Below, one piece after another: positions 42,711-53,384 of a stretch of 64,000 bases of DNA (positions are counted from its first letter, which is position 1; each line of letters starts with the position of its first letter). Origin of the DNA: Nansenia antarctica. Lineage: Eukaryota > Chordata > Actinopteri > Argentiniformes > Microstomatidae. A program made the translations under genes and the position numbers. The stretch is from NCBI GenBank assembly GCA_963989245.1, contig OZ022346.1:7550426-7614425 (forward strand), read 5' to 3'. Under the pieces are notes generated by a model that was not told the DNA's origin, did not search any database, and was given only the letters and a program-made list of their open reading frames with translations.

Positions 42711-43822
42711 TGGGAGGCCATGGAGGATGGCTGAAGAGACACCAGGCAGTGCTACAGTAGTAAGAAATACATTAGTTAGTGCAGAGAGTCCATAGTCATC
42801 ACTGTATGACAGAGTCCATAGTCATCACTGTATGACAGAGTACATAGTCATCACTGTATGACAGTCCACAGCTGGCTCACAGGTGACCACACAGAACAAT
42901 TACAAGCTTCAGAATAACAGTAGTTAGATCTGCTGACAAGGTGATGGAGCATTTTAGTGACTTGACATGTGAGCATAACTTGTCATGATCATGACTAATA
43001 TCTGTTGCGATGTGAACTCAAATCAACCTACAACCCAACAGATATGTGCATGAAATGTGTAGAGCTCAACTTACCTGTAACCAACACAAAGCAGCCCGTG
43101 GAGCAGACAGACAGACAGACACGTTACCTGTCTGGAGGAGACACTTCATACTGGGGCGGACCTTGTTCAGATCTTGTGGGTCTGCGCAGCCCCAGCCGGC
43201 GGGCTGATTAGCTGTGTTCCAGGATCACGGGGTAACAGTGAAGCTACAACAATTGATATAATGGAACTTCCGGATTTAGCCACTGTTTTCAAAATAAAAG
43301 CGATCCGTCGAATGATATGGAGGGGGACACGTTGAAAAACAGATCCAGTATCTAAAAACAAACTGTCACTGTCAATATAGTTCACCTTCCCTAAAGGGAC
43401 AGTTCACCCCAAACTCCAACTTTTCAGATCTCAACAGTGGGTTGGTGCTTCTAGGTTGGTGCATAGCCTGGTAAACCCACCCAGACAGCTTGTAAGTGCA
43501 TAACTACTAGGCCTATTTAGAAACCAGAGCAGTAAATGTACATGTTCTGCAACTTTTGATATGAACACACATGGTGCTTCACTTGAGTCAAAGTGACAAT
43601 GAGACAATTTAGCAAAACAGCATATATCTTTTTCATTGAGAACATGCAGCATATGGTTCCCTGGTTGTGAGGTGTACTTCTCTCTTTCTGCTAAGGTTAG
43701 AGAATGTTAGAGAACCAAGCGTGACAGACAGGCCAGTGTTCTGCTGAAACCACCCGCCTCACGCAGGGGAAGTGGAACCCTGTGACATTAGTCTGGTTTT
43801 GGCTCAGCTCCGCTCTCCCTGA

Positions 43823-44090
43823 GTGTAATGGACTGACTTATATAGCTATGCCTTATTCCAAAGAGCTTTACAACGGCCTCTCATTCACCCATTCACACAG
43901 ACATTCCACACACCAATGGCGGCAAGCTACCATGCAAGGCGCCGGCCCTCTCACTGGGAGCAATTTGGGGTTCAGTGTCTTGCCCAAGGACACTTCGACA
44001 TGTGGCCAGCCGGGGCTCGAACCGCCGATCTGCCAACCTTGCGATCAGATTAGATGCCGACTCTACCTCCTGAGACACAGCCGCCCCTCT
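43823..44090 (-). mobile_element. tRNA-derived SINE, unit 4
   Basis: Same family and position. It shares with the unit-5 copy a shorter CACACAG variant in the body and GAGCTTTACA instead of GCGCTTTACA, linking units 4 and 5 as closest relatives. Confidence 0.85.
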
Positions 44091-44151
44091 CTCTGCCGCA
44101 CACCTCTCGGTCCCGTCTCCCATGTCAGGAAGTCAGAAACACGGTGGAGTA

Positions 44152-44394
44152 GTGGACAGGTAGTAATGGACAGGTAGTAATGGACAGGTAGTAATGGACA
44201 GGTAGTAGTGGACAGGTAGTAATGGACAGGTAGTAATGGACAGGTAGTAGTGGACAGGTAGTAATGGACAGGTAGTAATGGACAGGTAGTAATGGACAGG
44301 TAGTAATGGACAGGTAGTAATGGACAGGTAGTAATGGACAGGTAGTAATGGACAGGTAGTAGTGGACAGGTAGTAGTGGACAGGTAGTAGTGGA
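44152..44394. repeat. 14-bp minisatellite GGACAGGTAGTAAT, unit 4
   Basis: About 17 copies with several GTAGTAGT variants. Confidence 0.95.
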
Positions 44395-44765
44395 ACTGCT
44401 TATTGCACAATGCTATTTATACTATTTCAAAAACATAGAAATGATCTTCTCATTGTGTTGCGTCTACATATTTCATAATGTATTCATAATGGAATTACAT
44501 ACATTAATACCAATTGAAATTGGTAATACAGGTCTACAAAATAAGAGTAAGTTATGACCATTCATTTTACAACGTGTAGAAACATTTGTACAAACCTTAT
44601 GAAATGTCACACTCTGGTGGCCAGAATAAAAGCTGTGCAGCAGCAACATTACTGAGTCAACCAGTAGTAATTATGTGGCTGAGCAGAAGGCTGGTCTCAA
44701 TGTAATGGAACAGTTTCCTTTATTTTTAGAGCCGCTCTGCCTCTAGTTCCTTTATCTTTCCCCTA

Positions 44766-45118
44766 TGCCCTTCCAACGCCAGATAAGATCATAGACCTTC
44801 CAACGCCAGATAAGATCATAGACCTTCCAACGCCAGATAAGATCATAGACCTTCCAACAGCAGATAAGATCATAGACCTTCCAACGCCAGATAAGATCAT
44901 AGACCTTCCAACGCCAGATAAGATCATAGACCTTCCAACGCCAGATAAGATCATAGACCTTCCAACGCCAGATAAGATCATAGACCTTCCAACGCCAGAT
45001 AAGATCATAGACCTTCCAACGCCAGATAAGATCATAGACCTTCCAACGCCAGATAAGATCATAGACCTTCCAACGGCAGATAAGATCATAGACCTTCCAA
45101 CGCCAGATAAGATCATAG
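44766..45118. repeat. 27-bp minisatellite with 13 AGATAAG (GATA-factor) motifs
   Basis: Thirteen copies of CGCCAGATAAGATCATAG followed by ACCTTCCAA, with only C-to-A or C-to-G variants. Every copy contains AGATAAG, an ideal GATA-factor site. The array replaces unique sequence in unit 4 and lies ~90 bp from the inverted U2-head fragment. Two long - strand frames across it are repeat translations. Confidence 0.95.
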
Positions 45119-45204
45119 ATGAGCAAATGCCTTCTTCCGCTACGATTGAAGGTCTTTGTCAGATTGTCAGAGATTGACTCCCCTACCTCGTACCCATTGT
45201 GGGT

Positions 45205-45233
45205 ATCGCTTCTCAGCCTTTTGGCTAAGATCA
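45205..45233 (+). ncRNA. Inverted U2-head fragment, unit 4
   Basis: On +, ATCGCTTCTCAGCC continues through TTTTGGCTAAGATCA, matching U2 nucleotides 1 to about 29 with one substitution. It is preceded by the same CTCGTACCCATTGTGGGT leader as the - strand copies. An internal deletion has removed the PSE-like element, so it is a promoterless inverted fragment. Confidence 0.6.
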
Positions 45234-45389
45234 ATTACAATTAATGTTGGTTGTTGTTGAATGAAATGTCTTAAATGTCTGATTGTTTTATGATTGATTA
45301 ATTGATTGTATACATGGTGTTGTGTTTTCATAAAAACACCTGGTTGCTACAAATGCAGAGCTTTGGGAGATTTTCTGGCAACCGTTCTC

Positions 45390-45532
45390 AAATGGGAAAG
45401 ACCATGGGAGAAGACAGTAAAACTACCAGGCAGCACCCAGTGAACTGGGTAGCACAGAGTCCAAGCCTGCCCAGTTGCATTTGTAGGAACCAGCTACTAC
45501 AGATGATCTTAGCCAAAAGGCCGAGAAGCGAT
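45390..45532 (-). ncRNA. U2-headed snRNA-like segment, unit 4 (best copy)
   Basis: From 45532 on -, ATCGCTTCTCGGCC through GGCTAAGATCA is an exact match to the U2 5' end. Two substitutions follow, and GTAGTA is at 45500-45495. The rest is non-U2 with the GTTCC...AATGCAAC and ACCCAGTTCACTGGGT hairpins. The PSE-like promoter element is at -47 to -59, with no TATA box between. Vertebrate Pol II snRNA genes have this arrangement. The missing U2 body (Sm site, stem-loops III and IV) means it is not a functional U2. Confidence 0.6.
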
Positions 45533-45578
45533 ACCCACAATGGGTACGAGGTAGGGGAGTCAATCTCTGACACGTCAA

Positions 45579-45591
45579 TACACGTCACGGT
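45579..45591 (-). promoter_or_regulatory. PSE-like snRNA promoter element, unit 4
   Basis: On - the sequence is ACCGTGACGTGTA, close to vertebrate PSE cores such as ACCGTAACTTGAA of U6 and ACCGTGTGTGTAA of U1 as I remember them. It sits 47-59 bp upstream of the U2-like +1, where SNAPc binds. An octamer-like GAGCAAAT (6 of 8) lies near -240 (45772-45781) in the usual distal-enhancer position, and a TCCCAGAAATGC motif resembling a ZNF143 site lies near -147. Confidence 0.5.
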
Positions 45592-45907
45592 TTAACCACA
45601 ATAGTTTCTATATGCATTCCACCAAATAATACAACATATTTAACTTAACATTGTTCATGTACTGCTAATGTACAAAACATCCCAGAAATGCTACTTATGA
45701 CTGTTCCAAACTGGGAAATTCAATACGTCCCACGGTCACGTGGTAAGCCTCCAATCGTAGCGGAAGAAGGCATTTGCTCATCAAAATCACATTTACCGCA
45801 AACTGGAAATAATGACCAACCGGTTACATGTAGTAAAACGTAATGTGATTATTATGGGCCATGTTTTGGATATTGACGCTTAGCTTTTCGCCTGAATATG
45901 AATGACA

Positions 45908-45909
45908 CA

Positions 45910-45969
<60 letters not shown>
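45908..45969. repeat. (CA)n microsatellite, unit 4
   Basis: About 60 bp of pure CA. A further copy of the locus follows at 47943-47999. Confidence 0.95.
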
Positions 45970-45970
<1 letters not shown>

Positions 45971-46039
45971 CAGCCGATAGAAAGACCTCTGTCGCCCTCT
46001 AGCGGTTATATTACACTATGACCAGACATCTCTGGTTAA

Positions 46040-46836
46040 TTCGCTTGAAAATCTTATGGAAACAGGGATCTAGAAGCCTTTTTCATATTTTTCGTAGTTT
46101 ATTTACTTCACTTGGGTAGTGATCTTCTCTTTTTATAGGAGTATAGTTTGATCATGAGGAAAACGTCATCATTTAATCTCTTTTGTCATACTGTATATCT
46201 TGGTAAAGATGATGTGGATGATGTGGTACTTTTTTCCTTCAGTGGTTTACATTGTCTTTGGGAAAGTGCAGAGAATACAGTATATACAGTTGGTCTTCCT
46301 TGGCCTATAAAGAATGTAACTCTTGTTTCAAGGGGATAGTCGAGCATACGTAATAGTAAGTAGCCCTCCCCCTCCCGCCCTCAGTGTCAATGTGAACACT
46401 CAATTACCCTTGGCACTACTTCTGTTTGCAAATAGTACCTTTGCACGAACCATATTTGTGCACATTTGTACATACCTCTCTTTTGATATAGCCTCTGTAT
46501 ACATCTGTATACACCATACTGTACATAGCTACCTTAACTGTACATATCTACCTTAACTGTACATATCTACCTTAATTGTACATATCTACCTTAACTGTAC
46601 ATATCTACATTAATTGTACATATCTACCTCAACTATAGGTTACTGCTATCCATCTCTTGTACATACCTCTAACTACCGTACTTGCCATACTGTACCGATC
46701 ACTTATCACTATCATGTTTTATATCACTATAAAAACACTATGTTTTATAACACTTCTGGTTAGATGCTAAACTGCATTTCGTTGTCTGGTACTTGTACTC
46801 TTCAATGACAATAAAGTTTAATCTAATCTAATCTAC
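46040..46836 (+). mobile_element. LINE 3' end with (CTAAT)n tail, inserted in unit 4
   Basis: Non-array sequence. The terminal part has a ~20-bp repeat CTGTACATATCTACCTTAA (46520-46630), then AACTGCATTTCGTTGTCTGG, CAATGACAATAAAGTTTAAT and (CTAAT)n at 46818-46836. This is the standard 3' end of an L2/CR1-like LINE. No RT is present; the upstream boundary is uncertain. Confidence 0.6.
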
Positions 46837-47162
46837 TACGAATAAAGTTGTTTGCAATACATTCCTGTGTCCAGTGTCTTTTTGTGTCCATGTATGGTTT
46901 TTATATGTACAGTTCTTAGTTTCCTGTTGAAGAAATGTCTGGTTCGAACTTCATATTCAAGTTGTTCAGTAGCTTTCAGATTTGGGGAAATAGAAGAGGA
47001 TCTGACAAAGAAAATAATCTACAGGCCATGATCCAACTGTTATAGGGCTTGTTACAAAGCCTAAACTAAACATCTCTATGCTTTCTATGGAGACAACATA
47101 TTTCCGGTGCTAAACAGGTCTAATTCATAAATATGCAGACATTTAACCGGTCTAGTTAACTT

Positions 47163-47262
47163 AAACAGATAGAGGGGGTGCACTCCAGGGGGAATGTCCC
47201 TGTAATTCGTAATTGTAAGTCGCTTTGGATAAAAGCGTCTGCTAATTTAACAAAAAATTAAT
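47163..47262 (+). mobile_element. SINE/LINE 3' tail fragment
   Basis: TGTAAGTCGCTTTGGATAAAAGCG followed by TCTGCTAA is a very common conserved 3' tail of fish retroposons. Only the tail is left, followed by TTAATTTAATG. Confidence 0.6.
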
Positions 47263-47264
47263 TT

Positions 47265-47557
47265 AATGCCAAATCTCAAGTTCTGTGGCGGTTCCTCTTC
47301 ATACAGGGCAGGTGGCCCGCGAACTGGGCAGGCTTGGACGAACCTACCCAGTTCACTGGGTGCTCCGCGAACTGGGCAGGCTTGGTCAAGTGTAGTAGCT
47401 GGTTCCTACAAATGCAACTGGGAAGCCATGGACTCTGTGCTACCCAGTTCACTGGGTGCTTCCTGGTACTTCACTGGCCTCTAAGGGAATGTCCCCTTGG
47501 CGAACAGTTGCCAGAAAACATCTACACTTGATCTTAGCCAAAAGGCCGAGAAGCAAA
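47265..47557 (-). ncRNA. Rearranged U2-headed segment with inverted internal piece
   Basis: The head on - (GCTTCTCGGCC...GATCAAGTGTAG, 47554-47522) matches U2, but the first three nucleotides are altered. The downstream part is rearranged: an inverted copy of the usual downstream sequence is followed by GGAACCAGCTACTACACTTGACC (read on -, 47402-47380), which is the complement of another U2-derived junction. The ACCCAGTTCACTGGGT hairpin appears twice (about 47347 and 47440). It is a structurally scrambled copy. Confidence 0.5.
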
Positions 47558-47603
47558 ACCCAGAATGGGTCCGAGGTAGGGGAGTAATTCTCTGGCACGT
47601 CAA

Positions 47604-47616
47604 TACACGTCACGGT
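47604..47616 (-). promoter_or_regulatory. PSE-like element of the 47.5-kb copy
   Basis: The identical ACCGTGACGTGTA lies at -47 to -59 from the equivalent start (47557). The same spacing in copies with differing leader sequence argues that the arrangement is inherited intact. Confidence 0.45.
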
Positions 47617-47943
47617 TTAACCACAATAGTTTCTATATGCGTTCCACCAAATAATACAACATATTTAACTTAACATTGTTCATGTACTGCTAATGTACAA
47701 AACATCCCAGAAATGCTACTTATGACTGTTCCAAACTGGGAAATTCAATACGTCCCACGGTCACGTGGTAAGCCGTCTCCAATCGTAGCGGAAGAAGGCA
47801 TTTGCTCATCAAAATCACATTTACCGCAAACTGGAAATAATGACCAACCGGTTACATGTAGTAAAACGTAATGTGATTATTATGGGCCATGTTTTGGATA
47901 TTGACGCTTAGCTTTTCGCCTGAATATGAATGACACAGACACA

Positions 47944-48000
<57 letters not shown>

Positions 48001-48314
48001 CAGCCGATAGAAAGACCTCTGTCGCCCTCTAGCGGTTATATTACACTTTGACCAGACATCTCTGACCTGTCCTGTTTCTCCCCGGTTAATTGTCAGTACT
48101 ATCCTTGATGATCGACTAAATTAATTGTAGGACTGTGTACAAGTGAAAACAAACCACAGACCAAAGTAATCAGAGGCATGACCATTTATGTGGAATAAAC
48201 TCGTTTCACAAGCACTACGACTTCACCCAATGAGCCTAGTCACTGTGGCTGTGATAGCACTGGCCAACCCAGTTAAAACCAAGGCTTTGGACTTTTGGGG
48301 GACTGCCAGTTGAG

Positions 48315-48537
48315 CTTTCTCCAAGCTCTGGAGGGGTCGGCGATGTCACAGTGTGGGTTGAAGAGCTCTCACCAAGCTCTGGAGGGGTCGGCGATGTCAC
48401 AGTGTGGGTTGAAGAGCTCTCACCAAGCTCTGGAGGGGTCGGCGATGTCACAGTGTGGGTTGAAGAGCTCTCACCAAGCTCTGGAGGGGTCGGCGATGTC
48501 ACAGTGTGGGTTGAAGAGCTCTCACCAAGCTCTACCC
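48315..48537. repeat. 51-bp minisatellite, unit 4
   Basis: Same repeat with four and a half copies. Confidence 0.95.
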
Positions 48538-49863
48538 TGGGAGGCCATGGAGGATGGCTGAAGAGACACCAGGCAGTGCTACAGTAGTAAGAAATACATT
48601 AGTTAGTGCAGAGAGTCCATAGTCATCACTGTATGACAGAGTCCATAGTCATCACTGTATGACAGAGTCCATAGTCATCACTGTATGACAGAGTCCATAG
48701 TCATCACTGTATGACAGTCCACAGCTGGCTCACAGGTGACCACACAGAACAATTACAAGCTTCAGAATAACAGTAGTTAGATCTGCTGACAAGGTGATGG
48801 AGCATTTTAGTGACTTGACATGTGAGCATAACTTGTCATGATCATGACTAATATCTGTTGCGATGTGAACTCAAATCAACCCACAACCCATTTCAAATCA
48901 ACCCACAACCCCAACGATTGCTTTGTCAAGAGATGTAAGTCTAAGACACGTACCTGACTTTAGCGAGGTGTGAGATCTGACTAACGCTGGTCTGAGAACT
49001 GATGGAGGAGGCAGGACATGGACCCACTCTGCTTTTGGAAAGGTTCTTGAAAAGAGACACAGGTAGAGATGAGGAAGCATTGATACACACTGGTAAGTAA
49101 CAAAGCTAAATGTCTAAAACTGAGATTCATCTGATATTACATCACTATTAGCTCACAAGAGATAGATGCTGCTTCTATCACTTCATACTGGGGCGGACCT
49201 TGTTCAGATCTTGTGGCTCTGCGCAGCCCCGGCCGGCGGGCTGATTGGCTGTGTTCCAGGATCACGGGATAATAGTGAAGCTACAACAATTGATATATAA
49301 TGGAACTTCCGGATTTAGCCACTGTTTTCAAAATAAAAGCGATCCATCGAATGATATGGAGGGGGGGACACCTTGAAAAACAGATCCAGTATCTAAAAAC
49401 AAACTGTCACTGTCAATATAGTTAACCTTCCCTAAAGGGACAGTTCACTCCAAACTCCAACTTTTCAGATCTCAACAGTGGGTTGGTGCTTCTAGGTTGG
49501 TGCATAGCCTGGTAAACCCACCCAGACAGCTTGTAAGTGCATAACTACTAGGCCTATTTAGAAACCAGAGCAGTACATGTACATGTTCTGCAACTTTTGA
49601 TATGAACACACATGGTGCTTCACTTGAGTCAAAGTGACAATGAGACAATTTAGCAAAACAGCATATATCTTTTTCATTGAGAACATGCAGCATAGGGTTC
49701 CCTGGTTGTGAGGTGTACTTCTCTCTTTCTGCTAAGGTTAGAGAATGTTAGAGAACCAAGCGTGACAGACAGGCCAGTGTTCTGCTGAAACCACCCGCCT
49801 CACGCAGGGGAAGTGGAACCCTGTGACATTAGTCTGGTTTTGGCTCAGCTCCGCTCTCCCTGA

Positions 49864-50170
49864 GTGTAATGGACTGACTTATATAGCTATGCCTTATTCC
49901 AAAGAGCTTTACAACGGCCTCTCATTCACCCATTCACACAGACATTCCACACACCAATGGCGGCAAGCTACCATGCAAGGCGCCGGCCCGCTCACTGGGA
50001 GCAATTTGGGGTTCAGTGTCTTGCCCAAGGACACTTCGACATGTGGCCAGCCGGGGCTCGAACCGCCGATCTGCCAACCTTGCGATCAGATTAGATGCCG
50101 ACTCTACCTCCTGAGACACAGCCTCTACCTCCTGAGACACAGCCTCTACCTCCTGAGACACAGCCGCCCC
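49864..50170 (-). mobile_element. tRNA-derived SINE, unit 5, with triplicated head segment
   Basis: As in the other units, but a 21-bp piece of the tRNA-like head (CTCTACCTCCTGAGACACAGC on +) is present three times at 50101-50164. This triplicates the A-box region. Confidence 0.85.
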
Positions 50171-50232
50171 TCTCTCTGCCGCACACCTCTCGGTCCCGTC
50201 TCCCATGTCAGGAAGTCAGAAACACGGTGGAG

Positions 50233-50388
50233 TAGTGGACAGGTAGTAATGGACAGGTAGTAATGGACAGGTAGTAATGGACAGGTAGTAATGGACAGGT
50301 AGTAATGGACAGGTAGTAATGGACAGGTAGTAATGGACAGGTAGTAGTGGACAGGTAGTAGTGGACAGGTAGTAGTGGAACTGCTTAT
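50233..50388. repeat. 14-bp minisatellite GGACAGGTAGTAAT, unit 5
   Basis: About 11 copies, the shortest array. It is followed by the conserved CTGCTTATTGCACAATGC flank. Confidence 0.95.
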
Positions 50389-50753
50389 TGCACAATGCTA
50401 TTTATACTATTTCAAAAACATAGAAATTATCTTCTCATTGTGTTGCGTCTACATATTTCATAATGTATTCATAATGGAATAACATACATTAATACCAATT
50501 GAAATTGGTAATACAGGTCTACAAAATAAGAGTAAGTTATGACCATTCATTTTACAACGTGTAGAAACATTTGTACAAACATTATGAAATGTCACACTCT
50601 GGTGGCCAGAATAAAAGCTGTGCAGCAGCAACATTACTGAGTCAACCAGTAGTAATTATGTGGCTGAGCAGAAGGCTGGTCTCAATGTAATGGAACAGTT
50701 TCCTTTATTTTTAGAGCCGCTCTGCCTCTAGTTCCTTTATCTTTCCCCTATGC

Positions 50754-52024
50754 CAGGGGTCGGCAATTAGGTTTGGCCTCGGGCCAAATTTTTTTTGAGC
50801 CACTAGATGGCGGGCCCAAACATAATCAAAGGCTAATTTAAGTAATTGATTGTTTAAAAATGTGACACGTTCTAATGCTTTGACTTTTCTTTCGACTGTA
50901 CACATCGCTAGTCAACTAACACAGCTTGTTTTGTGAACCTGCTAACAATGTAAAGTAGTGTTCTAGTTAACTAGGTAGCAGTCCAATCCATTATGTTGCA
51001 GTATTTTGGCTTGACTAGCGAGTTTGTGTTGTGATTCTCAACAACGTTGAAACGTAGTTTCACACTTTTCCATATTTTTGAATAATAAATGTGTGGACTG
51101 ACGATGTAGCGTAGCCTAACTTATTCTAATAATTATGTAACATAGTTTCATTCTGATAATTATTCCCCCCTCCTCCCAGACAAGGTCACATTATTATTGG
51201 ATTGGTTGTTTGTGTGCCGGGTGAAGTTAGCCAAATATTTAACCTGCTAGCAAGAGAAACATAATGTCACTCTCCAAAGGTCTAAAGAGGAAAGTTGACG
51301 GTGGAAACAGGGCATTTAAAGAGGAATGGACAGCGAACTATACGTTCATCCTACCTGGTTTCATCAATGCAAAGCCGTTGTGAGAGACATTTTCCGTGCT
51401 CACAATGTTCCCTTTCTATACATGCGAGTCGTCCTTTTCGTCAATGAATGCGATAAAGACGCACGAGAGGAATCGATGGATGCATAAAAACCTTGAGAAC
51501 TGCCTGTGGATTAAAGTGACGTCAATATCACCAGATATCAAGCAAATACTGACCGATGGGAGATGCTTTTTGTTTGCGCCGATTTTGTTTTCAATGTTTT
51601 TCAGAAAATTAAACAGAATTTGCGTTGTTACTGTTCATATGTGTGTTGCAGTCACATATACGTAAACATTACGTTTGAATGGCTTACTGAGCTCGTGTTA
51701 TTTTGTTCAAACCACACACGGTATGTCGGCTATTTCAGCACCGTGACGCGTTGTCCACCTGCTTATGATTCACTCTGAGGGGTTCAGCGTCTGCCTGATT
51801 GTCTGTCCCTGTGTCATTCACTCTCAACATGGATAAAAGTACAATAAGCATTATTCAGGTGGAGTTCGATTCTCTATTCAGACATTATAGGCGCTATATG
51901 TGGGACTGTCGGTCCGATATTATTATAAATAAAAAAAAAGTGGATTCTCAAAATAATCTGCTGGGCCAAATATTATTGGTGACGGGCCAGCAATGGCCCA
52001 CGGGCCGCCTATTGCCGACCCCTG
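50754..52024 (+). mobile_element. Internally deleted ZBED-type hAT element
   Basis: The ends are CAGGGGTCGGCAAT and its inverted complement ATTGCCGACCCCTG, and subterminal GGCCTCGGGCC/GGGCCGCC regions also pair. The TIR is related to that of the element at 179-2354. It terminates the tandem array on its right side. Coding remnants are limited to the two ends of a transposase. Confidence 0.8.
51264..51560 (+). pseudogene. Transposase N- and C-terminal remnants fused by deletion
   Basis: From 51264 the frame reads KGLKRKVDGGNRAFKEEWT and a YTFILPGF block typical of the BED-finger N-terminus, stopping at 51380. Directly after, in another frame, is the C-terminal dimerisation block (MFPFYTCESSFSSMNAIKT, then NRWMHKNLENCLWI). 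The catalytic RNase H-like centre between them is missing, so the copy is strictly non-autonomous. Confidence 0.75.
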
Positions 52025-53376
52025 TAACACCCTCTCCCCCATGGACTTGTATGGTTTTGCTATTGAAGGTGTCTTACAGCTCTTCTGCGATAGGAGGAGG
52101 GGTAAGTGAACCTGGCTGTAATATTTCAGGACAGGGTTGGGGTGCAACCTGGCCTCTTCATGACCCCTATTCCCTCCGACACTAACAAAGCGGGCTCCGG
52201 GGTAACCAGGCATGAAGAACCCAGCAGAAACGTAGAGAGGAGAGGCTAAAAATGCCAAGAACTCCTCAGCAGACATCCCACTTGCCCTTCAGCGTGATCA
52301 TGTGCCAGATTATGACTCCAAATAAGCTGCTCAGTCAACAAATCATTTATCTCCTTCAAGAAAAGCAGGCTAAAGTGAATAAGAGAATAAAGGTTGAAGA
52401 GCAATAAATCTAGTGAAGGAAATATTTAAGCTATGAGATATACTATACAAGAGGCAATGTAATGTGATGGCAATGAAACATCTGTTCAAAAGTGTAGGAA
52501 ACAAAATAAGGTAATATTGGAAGGCAGGATACCTTCCCCTTACATTATTATGTGAGCAGTACAAAGTATTTTTCCAACATTGAAAAATTGCATCGCCTAT
52601 TCCACAAGGGAGGACATTTTGACACATGCACAACAGCGGAAGGAGCTGATGAACTTCTCATTTAGTCACATTTAAAGGAAAATCTATCAATGAACTACAT
52701 GACTATGTGTCATGTCATAGAACTAGATAAAAGAGGAACTCCTAGATTAAATGTTTAATGTTTCAATCCCACCACAATCCCAGACACGGAGAGAACCAGT
52801 GACAGTAGAGGCTGAGACTCTATCAGAGAGAAACATGACTGCTCCCTCCTCTGGACCCAAGGCCTATCTGCAGGGAGATAGCATTAGCTAGGCTAACTCT
52901 TCTCTTCTCTGCGTGAGCCCCATTTACTGAATAATCACCTCCCTCATGTAGGGGCCAGTTTGTTTATAAGCCTATTCTGTTATAATAATAGATATAAATA
53001 AGTGAAAGTGTGTAATGGGTCGCATTAAACAGGCAGGCATATTGAGGCAGGATTTAATTTGCATGCCAGATTAGCTTGCTATTGGTGGGGGCAGTGCCTT
53101 AGGGCACCCTATTCATTAATAGGATCTAGTCCTCCTTAAATCCATTAAGTCAATTGAACCCATACATAATCTGATTTTGAATACACCATGAAAATGGTGA
53201 ACTGGTAGCCCCTGTTCTCGGGAGGTCCTGATCATTGCCTGCGGAAAGTTGGTGAGACTGCTCATGGAGGAAGCATCCAGCCTCTCAAATAACCAGGGGA
53301 AGGGAGATTACTAGGTCAAACAAACGAAAATATAGGTTATATTCCAAATGGACGGACAATCATAACATACTATGCT
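52025..53376. other. Non-coding, nothing recognised
   Basis: Ordinary-composition sequence between a hAT element and a LINE. No exon with convincing splice sites and no tandem repeat stands out. Confidence 0.4.
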
Positions 53377-53384
53377 GAATGAAT

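Larger units (their letters stand above)
26935..50753. repeat. Tandem array of ~4.45-kb segmental duplications (five to six units)
   Basis: Units follow one order: tRNA-SINE (reverse), 14-bp GGACAGGTAGTAAT minisatellite, ~650 bp unique, U2-headed segment (reverse), snRNA-type promoter region, (CA)n, 51-bp minisatellite, 26-bp minisatellite, ~1.3 kb unique, next SINE. Starts are near 26935 (left edge), 31371, 35820, 43870 and 49920. Offsets between the first two full units are 4449-4481 bp. Unit 3 is enlarged by a 4.9-kb nested insertion. Unit 4 is enlarged by a GATA-motif minisatellite and a second promoter/U2 segment. Sequence identity between units is very high. Confidence 0.95.

Noticed and set aside
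44766..45118. CRISPR-like array
   Set aside because: Units are contiguous without unique spacers, in a eukaryotic context with no cas genes. The same applies to the other regular minisatellites in the window.
44752..45234. 160- and 117-codon frames on -
   Set aside because: Translations of the 27-bp GATA-motif minisatellite.
45390..45532. Functional full-length U2 snRNA gene
   Set aside because: Only the first ~38 nt match U2. The Sm-binding site and stem-loops IIb-IV are absent.
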